From contig NC_092322.1 in assembly GCF_036785885.1 (NCBI RefSeq), forward strand, positions 16,018,466 through 16,082,465: a stretch of 64,000 nucleotides of DNA, read 5' to 3'. This document shows, one piece after another, positions 1 to 11,430 of this stretch (positions are counted from its first letter, which is position 1; every line of letters begins with the position of its first letter). The stretch comes from Coffea arabica (Eukaryota; Streptophyta; Magnoliopsida; Gentianales; Rubiaceae). The translations under genes and the position numbers were made by a program. The notes under the pieces were generated by a model. It was not told where the DNA came from. It saw only the letters and a program-made list of their open reading frames with translations, and ran no database searches.

Positions 1-557
1 AATACTTAAAACCAATATACTTTATGTCAAAAGAATATTATTGATGAAAAATATTTGTATATATATAGTTCTTTAAGAAAGTAGGCTACGATGAATTCAC
101 TTTTATATAGTCAACATTTCCTTACATTTTAGTATTTCATTAAGTCTTTTTTCGAGATAAAATTAGCAACTTTCGTAGTCAACAATAAATTATAAACAAC
201 CTAATATGCCATAATATTTTCTGAAATCCGTAAAATTAACCTTAAAACCTTTAACCTCAAACTAATTTGGGCCCCATGACGCATTCTAATCAAAAAATGG
301 ATCCGGCCTTGTACTAATTATTAGTTAAGTTACTCCACTAGTTTATTCCTTAACCCCACAAAATAATCTTTTCAGTTTTTCCTATCTAATTTTGACACCC
401 TAGAGTACAAACTTAAACATAATCTTCAAAATACTTTACTAACAACTCCATGGAAAATGTAATGCTAACAATCAAAGCCCGATGAGAGTAGAAGACGACG
501 ACGCTGATGACCCGCTACTTTTTAAATAATGGCACGTATAATCGGTGTTTTCGTTAT
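1..557. other. AT-rich DNA without a recognised gene
   Basis: I see no open frame of coding character and no clear transposon end. The stretch is AT-rich with scattered short homopolymers, like an intergenic spacer. Confidence 0.5.
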
Positions 558-670
558 GGAAAGTGATACTTGCACTCCTCAATTAGCTTCTAGCACTTCT
601 TGAAAGCTATATTTTTAGTGAATGAATTGGAGTGCCAAAGGCTAAATGAGGAGTGCGAATATCAATTCCC
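558..670. mobile_element. Short Mutator-type MITE (113 bp)
   Basis: The two ends are inverted copies of each other: about 17 of the first 21 bases match, including GCACTCCTCA on one side and its complement on the other. The 9-bp flanks are tttcgttat and tttcatcgt, identical at six positions and different only by transitions, which fits an old 9-bp target duplication. It has no coding capacity. Confidence 0.5.
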
Positions 671-2984
671 TTTCATCGTCACTGAGTCGCCTCCTATGTG
701 GATGTCTAAATAGGAAATGCTACGTCATAATAGCTTCATTTCTAAATTTAGAAAATGAATCTTTTTAATTTTTAAAATTTTGAATTTAGGAAATTATAAT
801 AATGGTTTCATTAAGTATCCTAATTCACATGAGGAAACTAATTGTAAAGAAAGATTTCTAATCCAAGTTTTATGTTTCTTTCTTCGCCTATACACTCAAA
901 CCTTTCTACCACTCCATATTCTTCCACCATTTTTAATAGACACCATTAATAACTTCAAATGACGTAATTTTGCAAAGAAAGTAGAAATTAATGGGATTAA
1001 TTCATGCCTATGGATGTTGCATAATGCATAGCAAGGATATTTTTGCTCTAATGAAGGATTGATGTATATGGAATTACTAAACTTGAATGCTTTAGAGTTT
1101 TTTTTCTCAAGTATTTTCATTTTTGGTTAAACAATCAATTTGAATCCCTTGTGTTTTAAACACAAAAACTCAATCAAATTGAAAAAATCCATATGATATA
1201 AGTTCTATGGAAATCTTTTTGTTTTTTTTTTTTGGCATCAATTTGCTTTGGTGTAATTTAGATCCAGTAGCACCTTGTTGGTGAAAAAAAAAAAAACACG
1301 AATAATGAGTACTTTTTTCTCATCACTAATGTATTACTTTCTACGTACTAATGATGTGGTATTCAATTATAGAAAAATGATGTGGCAATTGTTATATAAA
1401 ATAAAAATTGTTTACAACCCAAAATGTTTCTTTTATACATTATATTATACATAATTGGTTTCCAAAACAGAATGATTTAACTTTTTCACCGGGTTAGATT
1501 AGGAATCATATGTACGAAATATTGGCATGAGAAAGTGTAAATGAAGTGTAAGGATGCTTTAGAGTAACAAGGGTCTGCATATGTTAATTACCTCCCTAAA
1601 AGTATACTTAATAGTTTATGAAATTCAATTTCCATAGCAAGGCACTCACATGTATGCTTAATTAGTATCTTACCTGTACAAAGTACTCAAATTAAGCGCA
1701 AAAAAAAAAGAAAAAAAGAGTACTGATATTAAAGCATATGTGCAGGATTTATGTAGCACAATGTATGTACAAACTTAAACTAGTACGTTTAGGGATATAA
1801 ATGAATCTAATCAAACCAAACGTCTTAGTAATCAAGTTTGTCTGATTATATTAACAAGTTTGAAATTGTGTTCAAATTTGGCTTGTTTATTTATCGAGTC
1901 AAACTAAAACGAGTTTTTACTGACGCGAACTCAAGTAGAGCTCAAGTAGCTTGAAGTTCTTACATATAAACTCCAATTTTATGCTAATCAAGCCAAATTC
2001 AAGTCGAATTTAAAATTTTGTCAAATACAAAAGGCTATTCAAGTTTGATTTGATTAATTTGCAAGCCGAACTCAAACGAGTTGAACTTATCGAGTATCGA
2101 ATAATTTAATTCATCTTTCAAACCTAAGTTGATCTCATTCAAAAACACAAAAAAACGGGGGAAAAAAGACTAGTATAAAGTATGGCTCCTTGAGCCAGCT
2201 TCTTTTTTTTTAAAAAAAAAAAAAAAAGCGGAAGCTTTTGAATCCAAAACTTTCTACTTACAGTTTATCTCACCTTTTTATCCGATCCAACCCTCTCCCG
2301 ACTCGTTGGGGCTTGATTTATGGATAATCCTATATTGTCTTTTCAGACTACATCTTGTGTCCATATAGCCACCCAACTTGTAAATTTTTCTAACTGTACC
2401 CATTGAGTGTCCATGCACTATGCTTCATTGAACTCTGATGAGCCCATGAATTAGGCTCTTTTTAAACTCTGTTAATAGCCCAATTCGATGGAATTAGTTC
2501 CCCCCCCCCCCCCCTTTCTTCTATAATCAACAAAGTTTTCAAAACTTAACTTCTCTAATTCTTTTCATTCTTCAAACATGTTATATCAGAATTCTATTAA
2601 GCAAAGAATCACTTGGTAGATTAGCACTTGCATTTGAATTAGCCACCACAATCAATTCCAAGCAGCGTCAACGAAACAAAGAAGATTTTAATTCATGGCC
2701 ATATTTTAAAACAAAATGAAACATTTTCGCATTCATAGTAGGATCCAAACTTCCAATTCCACATAAACATGTGATTTAGTAAATAAAGTGTTACAAGAAT
2801 ATAGATGGCAAGGGAAGTATAGGCTATTTAGTAAAAGCAGTTTAAGAAAAATAGATAGGTGGATCGACTAAATAAAGTTGATTATGTGCTTAAAATTTGG
2901 TCGCATAACCAAGTATTATTTTCTCTATTAGGCATAGGGTGAAGTTGTTTGATCTTAATTACATGTTTCTTATTTTGATTTCTT
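671..2984. other. Intergenic DNA with an old hAT-like fragment
   Basis: No gene is recognised. About 1790-2110 is rich in variants of 'actcaaacgag', 'aagccgaactc' and 'atcgagt', the subterminal style of old hAT-type elements that recurs near 3490-3660 and 31150-31690. I could not find matching ends. A run of 13-15 C lies near 2502. Confidence 0.4.
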
Positions 2985-3172
2985 CATTTTAAATTTACAT
3001 TACAACCAGAATTCAAAGAACTTGTAGAATGTGATTTTTCGATGGAAAATTTTTATATTTTCCATGAACACATTTTTCAATCACCTTTTTACCTCACATA
3101 CATCAAATTGTTACAGTAAATTTTTTTTTTTTTTTTTTAACAAAAACTCCTAAAAATAGCAATCCAAACAAG
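2985..3172. mobile_element. MITE copy, GTTTGGATT family
   Basis: The segment ends in 'aaaaatagcaatccaaac' and contains 'atcacctttttacctcacata' in its centre. The same order of blocks recurs near 5060-5213 and, inverted, near 39692-39836. The ends resemble GTTTGGATTGC. The left boundary is approximate and no target duplication was found. Confidence 0.55.
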
Positions 3173-4088
3173 GCCTTATTTTTCTTTTATATCCAAATTG
3201 GAAATAAAATGTGTATGTGCTTTGATTAGGCTCAACCAGCCACACAGAAAGTCAATCCTAGAAGTTGCCTCTCATTTCTTTTTTCAATATATTATTTTGT
3301 TATAGGACTTCTTGTAGTTTTTTATTTCAAAAACACCTCCCAAAAATAACCAATTCATATGGAGCCTATGTATTTTCATAAACAAGAGAAGCTTCAACAA
3401 GCCACGGTAAAAGTGAATTTTGTAATTAAGATACCTTGCGTTTGCTTTTTCTTTCTTCCTTTTCTATTTGTCATTGGAAACTCTTATATAAGTTCTATTT
3501 GATCGAGTTCAAACTCAAACTTACTTGAATATGGTAACTCGAGCTCGAAATTAATTATTAAAAACTTGACGAACTCAAACTCAAATTCAAATATTTTTAC
3601 CCAAACAGAACTCAAATAGTACATAATTCAGGCTTGACTTGATGCGATAACAACCTTACTTTTGTGGAATTTTAGCCATGGGGCCTGTACTACTTGAATG
3701 GACAACAGGGGGAGGAAAGTTCACGGGCGAAATAGGCCAAGTAGAGACGAAAGCATTCTACAAATCAAAAGCCAACAAATCAAACCCTCTCCAAATTCAA
3801 TGACAATGACAAGAAACACAAAAAGAAATGAGTAGATCACTTTGTTTATGGCTGTGGTTAAATCCTTACAAAACAAGCCAGAACAAGAAGATCTTCTCTT
3901 TAATTCTGATCCACAAATTACATTCATCTCTTCATGTGGTCATCATCTTTATCCAACAAATTAGCAGACATGGTCTTTGAAATTTTGAGGGCTATAACCT
4001 ACTTTATTTGTTTTTGTAAATCTATTATCTACTTATGGTGCTAGAATTTTCATTTTGTTTAATCGTTAGTCAATATCAATATTATCAG
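3173..4088. other. Intergenic DNA without a gene
   Basis: No coding region is supported. Around 3490-3660 lie repeated 'aactcaaactc' and 'ctcgagctcg' motifs similar to the hAT-like remnant near 1790-2110. Confidence 0.4.
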
Positions 4089-4164
4089 GGGAGGGTTGGG
4101 TTGGATGGTACGGGGAGAGGGAGTGTAAGTGAGAGGTCTCGGATTCGAGTCCTCCTACTTATAC

Positions 4165-4193
<29 letters not shown>
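4089..4193 (+). mobile_element. tRNA-derived SINE with 16-bp target duplication
   Basis: The body carries a Pol III B-box-like GGATTCGAGTCC (4141-4152), followed by 'cttatactaaaaaaaaa' and an AT-rich tail. The 16-bp sequence atatcaatattatcag stands directly before (4073-4088) and after (4194-4209) the element, without mismatch. Related copies occur near 11326 (minus), 31046 (minus), 34915, 60835 and 63000. The box A region is degenerate. Part of the repeated AT at the right side could belong to the tail, so the exact border may shift by a few bases. Confidence 0.85.
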
Positions 4194-4196
<3 letters not shown>

Positions 4197-5059
4197 TCAA
4201 TATTATCAGTGTCTTAGTCTAAGTACACTTACAATATCAAATAGTACACTTATATTGTCAAGTTCTTCTTTCAAAATGGCCTATAATATTAACTCTATAT
4301 GTTTCATATTAACCACTTTTTCCCGTTATACAATATATATATATATTGTCAAAATTTTCTGTTAGAATTATAATTCTTTTTTTTTTGACGAAATATTAGC
4401 TTAATATATCTTAAATTTTCTCTATGATAACCTCATTTGACCAATGTAAAATCTATCTTATTCTACCAACCAAGGGCATGTGTGCAACATTTTACCCTGC
4501 ACAAGGTTTCTAAATGATGGTGCCTTGTCAAAGGGTGTCAGAATAATGAGACCAAAGGCTTTTAAAGTCCATTAAATCCAATTTTAGAATATCTTCTGTT
4601 TTCATGATTTTGCACCTTTCAAATTCTCAAGTTTTTTCCTAATTGTTTTATTATGATTCACACTTAGGATTCAATAATGTAACTTAACAGTTTATGTTTT
4701 GATACGAAAAATTGTCTTGCAAAATCTACATGATAATGAGCTAACCTTTGTGTAGGTGGTACCTGATACTTTGCTTGAGCTCACTTCATGTTCTTAACCA
4801 AATAAATAAATATACAAAAAGCATAGAACTCACTCCATGTTGGAACTTTTGATTTTCACATTTTGCACTTCAAGTTCTCAACCACAAGATATTGTATTTG
4901 TATCTTGGTGGACCACTAGGACATAACTATATTTGTCTAGTTCTTCATAGTCCAAGTCTGGCTGTGTAGTATGTAGTCATCTCGTCTCACCAGATAAAGA
5001 AAAATGATTAAAGAAAAATATCAATTAACAAAGAGATAAAACTGATTTTTTTTTTTTTA

Positions 5060-5213
5060 CTTTTTGTTCTTCCATTTTTCTTTCCAAGCCATTTTTCCTC
5101 AAAAAACTTTTACGTTTTGTGTAAATACATTTTTTAATCACCTTTTTACCTTACATATATCAAATCGATATAACACATTTTATTACAAAAATTTCAGAAA
5201 ATAGCAATTCAAA
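5060..5213. mobile_element. MITE copy, GTTTGGATT family
   Basis: It shares 'aatcacctttttacc', 'acatatatcaaatcg' and a terminal 'aaaatagcaattcaaac' with the copy near 2985-3172. No target duplication is visible and the left border is blurred by a poly-T run. Confidence 0.45.
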
Positions 5214-5548
5214 CTCGTAGCAATATGTACAAGAGATGGTCCAGTTTCTTCCAATGTTTTTGGCATTAGATTTTTTAGGTCACAAAGCTACAAATCTCAT
5301 AGAGCTATCATATATGAATGAAGGGTATTTGTCATTTGTGATATGTTTTCAGCGGTGATGTCTGTCGCCATTCAACATCCTCAATGTGTGTGCAAACTGC
5401 AAAGTATATCACACTTCCCCATTTTTGAGAGAACATTGGAACATTTCAGAGAAGAAACATCAATGCATAGTATTAACTTTTTGATGTGATACATACATGG
5501 TCCTTTGAAATGAAAATCATTTGGGAAAGTTTTTTATGTTATTTAGTA

Positions 5549-6305
5549 GGGATAATTCCAGAAATCTCCCCTGAGATTTTTAATAATTTTACTTGGCTCC
5601 CTTAAGATTTCAAAAATTATACCTACCTTCCTTGCCCATTTACAATGACAATACTAACATTAATATTTTAATAAAACTCCCTTGTTGCTACATATATACA
5701 AAGGATGGATTTTATAATTTTTCCCTTTTTGCTCCTTATTCATTTCTCTTATATTTCATTAGGAGTATAGAAAAACTATCAATGTTGTCCATAATATCTA
5801 TCTAGATCAAAATCAAGAATAAATCAACAATAATTAAAAGTAGATGGCCCAAAATGACTACCAAACTATGGTACTTCCATCGCTGAACTAGTTCATAAAC
5901 TTTTATTAAAAAAAATATTCCATAAACTTTAAAAAAATAAGATAACACTTTCTTCTCTATTTTAAAAAAAAATTATATCCCCAGTAAAGCACTGTAAAAA
6001 ATAACTTATTATAGCCAAAGATTTATTGTTATAATTGATTATCAAATAACAAATATTGGCATGAAATACTTGAGACTCTTTTTTTTTATATATATAATTG
6101 TGCCAAATTACTTTACAATTGTTAAGAAGAACAAATTAAACTTGATAAGATAAGGACATTTTAGGCTATTCATTAAAATTTTGAGCCTATTTTAAGGTTT
6201 GGTTACCAGAGTGTCAAATCAAGGGAAGTAGGTGTAATTTTTGAAACCTCAATAGAACCAAATGAAATTATCAGAAACCTTAGGGTAGGCTTCTGAAATT
6301 ATCCC
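5549..6305. mobile_element. Non-autonomous Mutator-type element (757 bp)
   Basis: The terminal inverted repeats start GGGATAATT and stay alignable for about 85 bp. The 9-bp flanks are tatttagta and tattcagta, one transition apart. It is the first of three copies of the same family; the others are at 27720-28554 and 37004-37758. The interior is AT-rich and non-coding. Confidence 0.88.
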
Positions 6306-7364
6306 TATTCAGTATAACAATTCTTGAATGTGATTATATCGAAATAAAAATGTGATAAAAAAACGTGTTTAAAAAAGATTTAAAAAAATAATTTTATAAA
6401 CAATGATATTTGAGCGGTGATGTGTGCTGCTAGCTGTATAAGGGTGGGAAGTAGAATAAATTTTAATAATAAATTCCATTAATTTGATGGAAGAACCAAT
6501 TCTCCAATAATCACTTTTAGATTTACATGTAAATATGCCATTATAACCTTGGAATTTATATGAATATATGCTGGAAAATGATAACTAAAGATGTCTAAAT
6601 ATTCTTTCCTTGGTAAATTTTTTTTCTTTCTGAAATATAATTCATTTGTTGAAGCGGTTTCAAGTTACTGATTACTTGAGAGCAAATGCAGTGTAGCTTG
6701 TTCCAGATGTTTAGCTGGTAGTACTAGAATGGTAACACGTGAACTATGCTATTTTCCATGACACAAGAATACATGCAAGAAGATGTGCACGTGAACTACC
6801 AAACAAAATCAAGCCTGCAAACGAATTTATAGATGAAAAATTAAGGAAATTCTTTTCTTTTGGTAAATGAAGTATCACACAAGAACTCAAGATAACATAT
6901 AGAAATTCTTTTGAACGTAACACCTTGTGATAATAGAATGAGTTGAGCATATAGTGACTTAGACCAATCTTTGCTCTCAACTCAAAACTATAAATTGGTA
7001 AAAAGATATCAAGAGGTAAATAAACTCTTGAACCCATGATAAATGATAATCATATCAATATATTATCAATTCTGAAAATATAATTAGTATTGGTTCTCCA
7101 AGTAAAACAAACAATGTAGGAAGTAATCAACCAAAGAAAACCACCTGCCAACCAGATGGTGCATATGATCACATCTTAGCAAGTCACAAGTGTCTTGTAT
7201 ATATTAAATTGTAACCAAAACTGTTGCCATGGAAATACTAATGACCAAAAATGAGCTAGCACGGAGAACAGAAGCAGCCAAAGAGTGATAAAAGGAGCTC
7301 ACCAACTTGTTCTTTAATTTGGTTAAAAAACAAAGAGGGCAGAAAAACTGAAAGCAAGGGGGAG
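6306..7364 (+). promoter_or_regulatory. Upstream region of the ABCG5 gene, possible TATA box
   Basis: This is the only sequence between the preceding MITE and the ABCG5 start, so it should hold the core promoter and 5' UTR. A TATA-like 'tatatatt' at 7198-7205 lies 160 bp before the ATG, a plausible distance if the leader is about 130 bases. The mobile element ending at 6305 sits within 1.1 kb of the start codon and could influence expression. No transcript evidence is available. Confidence 0.35.
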
Positions 7365-9296
7365 ATGATGATGTCTTCAATGAAGAAACAAGGTTGTGAG
7401 ATTCAAGCATTAGGTATCAACTACACAATCGCCAAGCCTAAAGTAGAGAACCCTTTTAAAATCTTCAGCAGAGAGCCAAAGCAGAGGCATCAAACTGCTG
7501 CTGAAGAGTTAGATGAGCTGCCAAAGGTCGGAAATCCCCCTGAAGTTCGCCATGTTTTGAAGGACATAAATTGCGAAGCAAAACCATGGGAAATTCTAGC
7601 CATTGTTGGTCCTAGTGGTGCTGGAAAATCCTCACTGTTGGAGATTCTTGCAGGGAAACTTACACCACAAGATGCGTCCATTTTTGTGAACCAAAAGCCA
7701 TTTGATAAGTCCAGGTTCAAGAAAATCTCTGGCTATGTGACACAGAAGGATACATTGTTCCCTCTCCTCACTGTCCAAGAAACGTTGATGTTCACCGCAA
7801 AACTTCGGTTAAGGCTTCCTGAAGCAGAGCTGAAATCCAGGGTGAAGTCACTGATGGAGGAGTTGGGGTTAAGTCATGTTGCTGATGCTCGAGTTGGAGA
7901 TGATAGAGTTAGAGGGATATCTGGAGGAGAAAAGCGGAGAGTTTCAATTGGAGTTGAAGTTATTCATGACCCTAGTGTTTTACTTCTCGATGAACCAACT
8001 TCAGGGCTTGATAGCACTTCAGCTCTGCAGATCATTGATATGCTTAAGAAAATGGCAGAAACACGAGGAAGAACCATAATTCTTAGTATTCATCAGCCAG
8101 GTTTTAGAATTGTGAAGTTGTTCAATTCCATTCTTCTTTTGGCAAATGGCACGGTCCTGCACCATGGCACCGTAGATAAGCTTTCTCTGCGTCTGAGGGT
8201 AATGGGACTAGAGCTTCCTCTTCATGTTAACGTTGTCGAATTTGCCATTGACTCCATTGAAGTTATTCAGGAGCATCAGGCATTGCAGCAAGAAATGCAG
8301 TCTCGTCAAATTTCTCAGAAAAAGAAAGGAGGAGATGAAGGGCAGAGTAGAAGTGGTAAGTTCACCTTACAACAATTATTTCAACAGTCAAAGGTGATTG
8401 ATGGGGAAAATTTGGATTCTGGGATAGATTTTGCTAATCATTTTGCAAATTCTAGATTGAAGGAGACCCTAATTCTTAGCCACAGATTTTGGAAAAACAT
8501 TTGTAGGACTAAGGAGCTTTTCACTTGTCGTAGCCTACAGATGTTGATCTCTGGCCTAATATTAGGCTCAATCTTTTATGATCTCAAGTACAATTTAATT
8601 GGTGCTGAGGAAAGAGTTGGTCTCTTTGCATTCATCTTAACATTTCTCCTGTCAAGCACAACAGAAGCTCTGCCTATATTCTTGCAAGAAAGGGAGATTC
8701 TGATGAAGGAAACCTCTTGTGGAAGCTACAGAGTTTCTTCATATGCTATAGCAAATGCTCTAGTTTACTTGCCATTTTTGCTGATTTTAGCACTGCTTTT
8801 CAGCATTCCTCTATATTGGCTGGTCGGATTACATCGGAGTTTCTTGGCTTTCATGCAATTTTTACTGTTGATTTTGCTGATTCTGTATACAGCAAACTCA
8901 GTGGTGGTTTGTTTCAGTGCCTTGGTGCCAAATTTCATTGTGGGAAATTCAGTGATTTCTGGGGTGATGGGATCATTCTTCCTTTTCTCAGGATACTTCA
9001 TATCCAAGCATGAGATACCAAATTATTGGATTTTCATGCATTATATATCCTTGTTTAAGTATCCATTTGAAGGGTTCTTGATCAATGAGTTCTCCGGCTC
9101 TGGATGCTTGGATGTCATGTTTGGAGCTTGTGTAGTGAGTGGTGATGATGTGCTCAAGGAAGTAGGTTATGGTGAGGAAAGCAGGTGGAGGAATATTACC
9201 ATAATGATCTGCTTTATCATAATTTACAGGTTCATTTCCTATGTCATTCTTAGGTGCAGATGCTCCCAGAGAGGACTCAAAGGGATTCTCATTTGA
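7365..9296 (+). CDS. ABCG5: ABC transporter G family, ABCG5-type half-transporter
   Basis: This is an intact 643-residue single-exon gene for a plasma-membrane half-size ABC transporter (WBC subfamily). The nucleotide-binding domain comes first: Walker A GPSGAGKS (82-89), Q-loop YVTQKD (Q127), signature SGGEK (186-190), Walker B LLLDEP (206-211) and H-loop SIHQP (H243). A linker (about 300-365) leads to an ABC2-type membrane domain with hydrophobic spans near 392-408, 418-436, 458-484, 495-521 and 528-546, and one near 611-629. The order NBD then TMD defines subfamily G. The family works as dimers that export hydrophobic compounds; the Arabidopsis orthologue At2g13610 has been linked to cuticle formation in young shoots. 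Similarity runs end to end, including the C-terminal FISYVILRCRCSQR. ATG codons at 7365, 7368, 7371 and 7380 are in frame; the last (MKKQGCE) best matches the family start. No disruption is seen. Confidence 0.95.
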   Translation: MMMSSMKKQGCEIQALGINYTIAKPKVENPFKIFSREPKQRHQTAAEELDELPKVGNPPEVRHVLKDINCEAKPWEILAIVGPSGAGKSSLLEILAGKLTPQDASIFVNQKPFDKSRFKKISGYVTQKDTLFPLLTVQETLMFTAKLRLRLPEAELKSRVKSLMEELGLSHVADARVGDDRVRGISGGEKRRVSIGVEVIHDPSVLLLDEPTSGLDSTSALQIIDMLKKMAETRGRTIILSIHQPGFRIVKLFNSILLLANGTVLHHGTVDKLSLRLRVMGLELPLHVNVVEFAIDSIEVIQEHQALQQEMQSRQISQKKKGGDEGQSRSGKFTLQQLFQQSKVIDGENLDSGIDFANHFANSRLKETLILSHRFWKNICRTKELFTCRSLQMLISGLILGSIFYDLKYNLIGAEERVGLFAFILTFLLSSTTEALPIFLQEREILMKETSCGSYRVSSYAIANALVYLPFLLILALLFSIPLYWLVGLHRSFLAFMQFLLLILLILYTANSVVVCFSALVPNFIVGNSVISGVMGSFFLFSGYFISKHEIPNYWIFMHYISLFKYPFEGFLINEFSGSGCLDVMFGACVVSGDDVLKEVGYGEESRWRNITIMICFIIIYRFISYVILRCRCSQRGLKGILI

Positions 9297-11325
9297 AGAT
9301 AATTCAGGTTTTCCCTCATTCTCTCTGTAACTACACTCTCTGTGTGTGTTTGTGTTTACTTTTTTGAGGACTTAGGACCTCATATGGCTAGTAGATATTG
9401 ATCAAAATTTGACCAATCATGCACATAGTTTGAATAGTTTTACATTGGCTATTTTATTTCTTGAAGGTGTAGAAGTTCTATATGTGGTTGATGTCTTTGA
9501 TGTTGCATGGCCAAATCTTGAGCCACCAACCCACAGATATAAGAATTCCACTGCCTCATCATTGTTTATCGTCCTCTGGTTTTGTTGTTTTCTGGATTTA
9601 ATTTTGTCACAGTTATTACAAATTTGTTCAAATTCTTTGATTAGGTTAAAGAACACTTTTTGGCCGATTGAAAATATATTTTCACATGCTAGAAGTTTCC
9701 TTGTGCATGAGATGCAGCAGTACTTAATCATGTTTTATATTCAAGCATCCCATGTGAAGATCACAGGAACTCATGACAGAGAAATGGCTGTACAGATTAT
9801 TTGGCTGGCATGGATTGATATCATTTAGTGAAATTGATCCCCTAGGGCTCATATAATTAGCTTGTAACTTGCAAGATGAAGAACAAGGACTAATTGGCTT
9901 CTGAAGATGGATGGAATGATTTTGGTTCTTATTTTACCAAAATGCTAGAATATGCTCTGGTGCTTCCAAATCCCAACACTATTTCTACTTCATTTGTTGC
10001 TCATACATGAACATGCATGTTAGACTTTGTTTTAAATCTACAAATTTTGATTTTTAATTTTATTTCTCATCTATTTTTCCTTGAGAAACACAATTCAGAT
10101 TAACAGACCATCTGACTTAAAATGTGTACAAAACAACTACCTGTACATGCATGTGACTGTTTGCTTGATATTGTCAAAAATTGCAGATAATGAGAGTTGC
10201 AGCAGTCACTATAACAAAATTCTGGATTGGACAAGGCCAAGCAACTGCTTTAGTAACATTTTATTATGTTCCTGTGCTAAAGGTGGTCTTAACCCTTATC
10301 TTGTTGTCCCAAGATTCCCACTCGTGACAGCAACAAATATCATACAAGCATCAGAAACTCAGCCACAAATGGGTGACTTGGGGGGTGAATACTGCCTGCT
10401 GCAAGGATGCCAGATGGACCAAATCATCTGCAATAAACAGTTTGATATATTCTGTAAATGAAATTCAAAAGCTGCATGGCTCTCATCAATCACAATGCAG
10501 GATCAAGAAAAGAGAATCATGGGCATTATTGTAATTGAAAGCTTGTTACATTAATTTGTTTTTATCCATTGTGGTATTCTGGATTTCATGAAGATATTAT
10601 ATATATTGTTACTGCTTTATAATTCAAAAAAAAAAAAAGAAAAAAAAGAGCTTGATGTGATGAGAACTTGCATCTCTTTTTCTTTCTTGTTAATTTTTGT
10701 GCTGTTAAAGACCTGTGGTGCAGGGGTCTCAAATTCAAGAGCGCATAAATTATTCAATTTTTGAGTGCTGACAAACTTCCATCACGGACTCTTGGTACAG
10801 GCATCCCACCATTTGTTTGTCATCTTCTGCATTCCGTACAAATTATTTGTACAATATCTTATACCTTATACAAATGAGAATTAACTTAATAAGCTGTTAT
10901 TTCATAGTATTTTGTTGTAGTAGGGATGCCTTTTTTTTTTTTTTTTTTTTGTTTCACTCTGCAAATGCCTAAAGAAAGCATTGATGAAAAATGGAGCATT
11001 ACGGTGTAATTGATCACTATTCCTTGCTCAGGATTACTTATGTATGCCACCAAATGGACAATTAACGGGAATAAGCTACGGGCGATTGTGTAGTGTGGTG
11101 TTCTATTTTTACATTATTTGGCGTATACTTATATTATATTATTTTAAAGAGTAAATCTTATATACATTGATAACGTATACACTATCACGATTAGATGCAC
11201 CTACACATATGCAAAATTTGGGTTATAAATTCAAATTCAGATTATGTATTATTTATCTAATGGGAAAAGTGTGAACGAATATACATCAAATCTTGTAAGA
11301 AATCCAACAAGAAAATACAAATTTT
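9297..11325. other. 3' flank of ABCG5 and spacer
   Basis: The first few hundred bases should contain the ABCG5 3' UTR. Open frames of about 139 codons near 9409 and 126 codons near 10081 resemble no family I know. Around 11150-11200, 'taaatcttatatacattgataacgtatacactatcac' type sequence looks like a repeat fragment. No gene is supported. Confidence 0.45.
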
Positions 11326-11430
11326 TCTTTTTTTGGTGTAAGTGGAAGAATTCGAATCCGGAACCTCTCACATACACTCCGAACAATAAGAAGGCACGAT
11401 TGTATCAAAACACGACATATCTGCCCCAAG
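11326..11430 (-). mobile_element. Old SINE copy (minus strand)
   Basis: On the minus strand the block reads 'gtgagaggttccggattcgaattc', then 'cttacacc' and an A-rich tail. The order matches the SINE at 4089-4193, including the B-box-like GGATTCGAAT. No flanking duplication was found and the 5' border is uncertain. Confidence 0.6.

Noticed and set aside
4130..4160. Possible tRNA gene from the GATTCGAGTCC box
   Set aside because: No cloverleaf can be formed and the A-box half is degenerate. The poly-A tail and 16-bp flanking duplication show it is a SINE.
9409..9828. Open frame of about 139 codons after ABCG5
   Set aside because: It has an ordinary AT-rich composition, overlaps a similar-length frame on the other strand and resembles no family. 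It is probably 3' UTR or chance.
10081..10461. Open frame of about 126 codons
   Set aside because: It begins without an ATG (TTG), has no recognisable domain, and its codon use looks like random AT-rich DNA.
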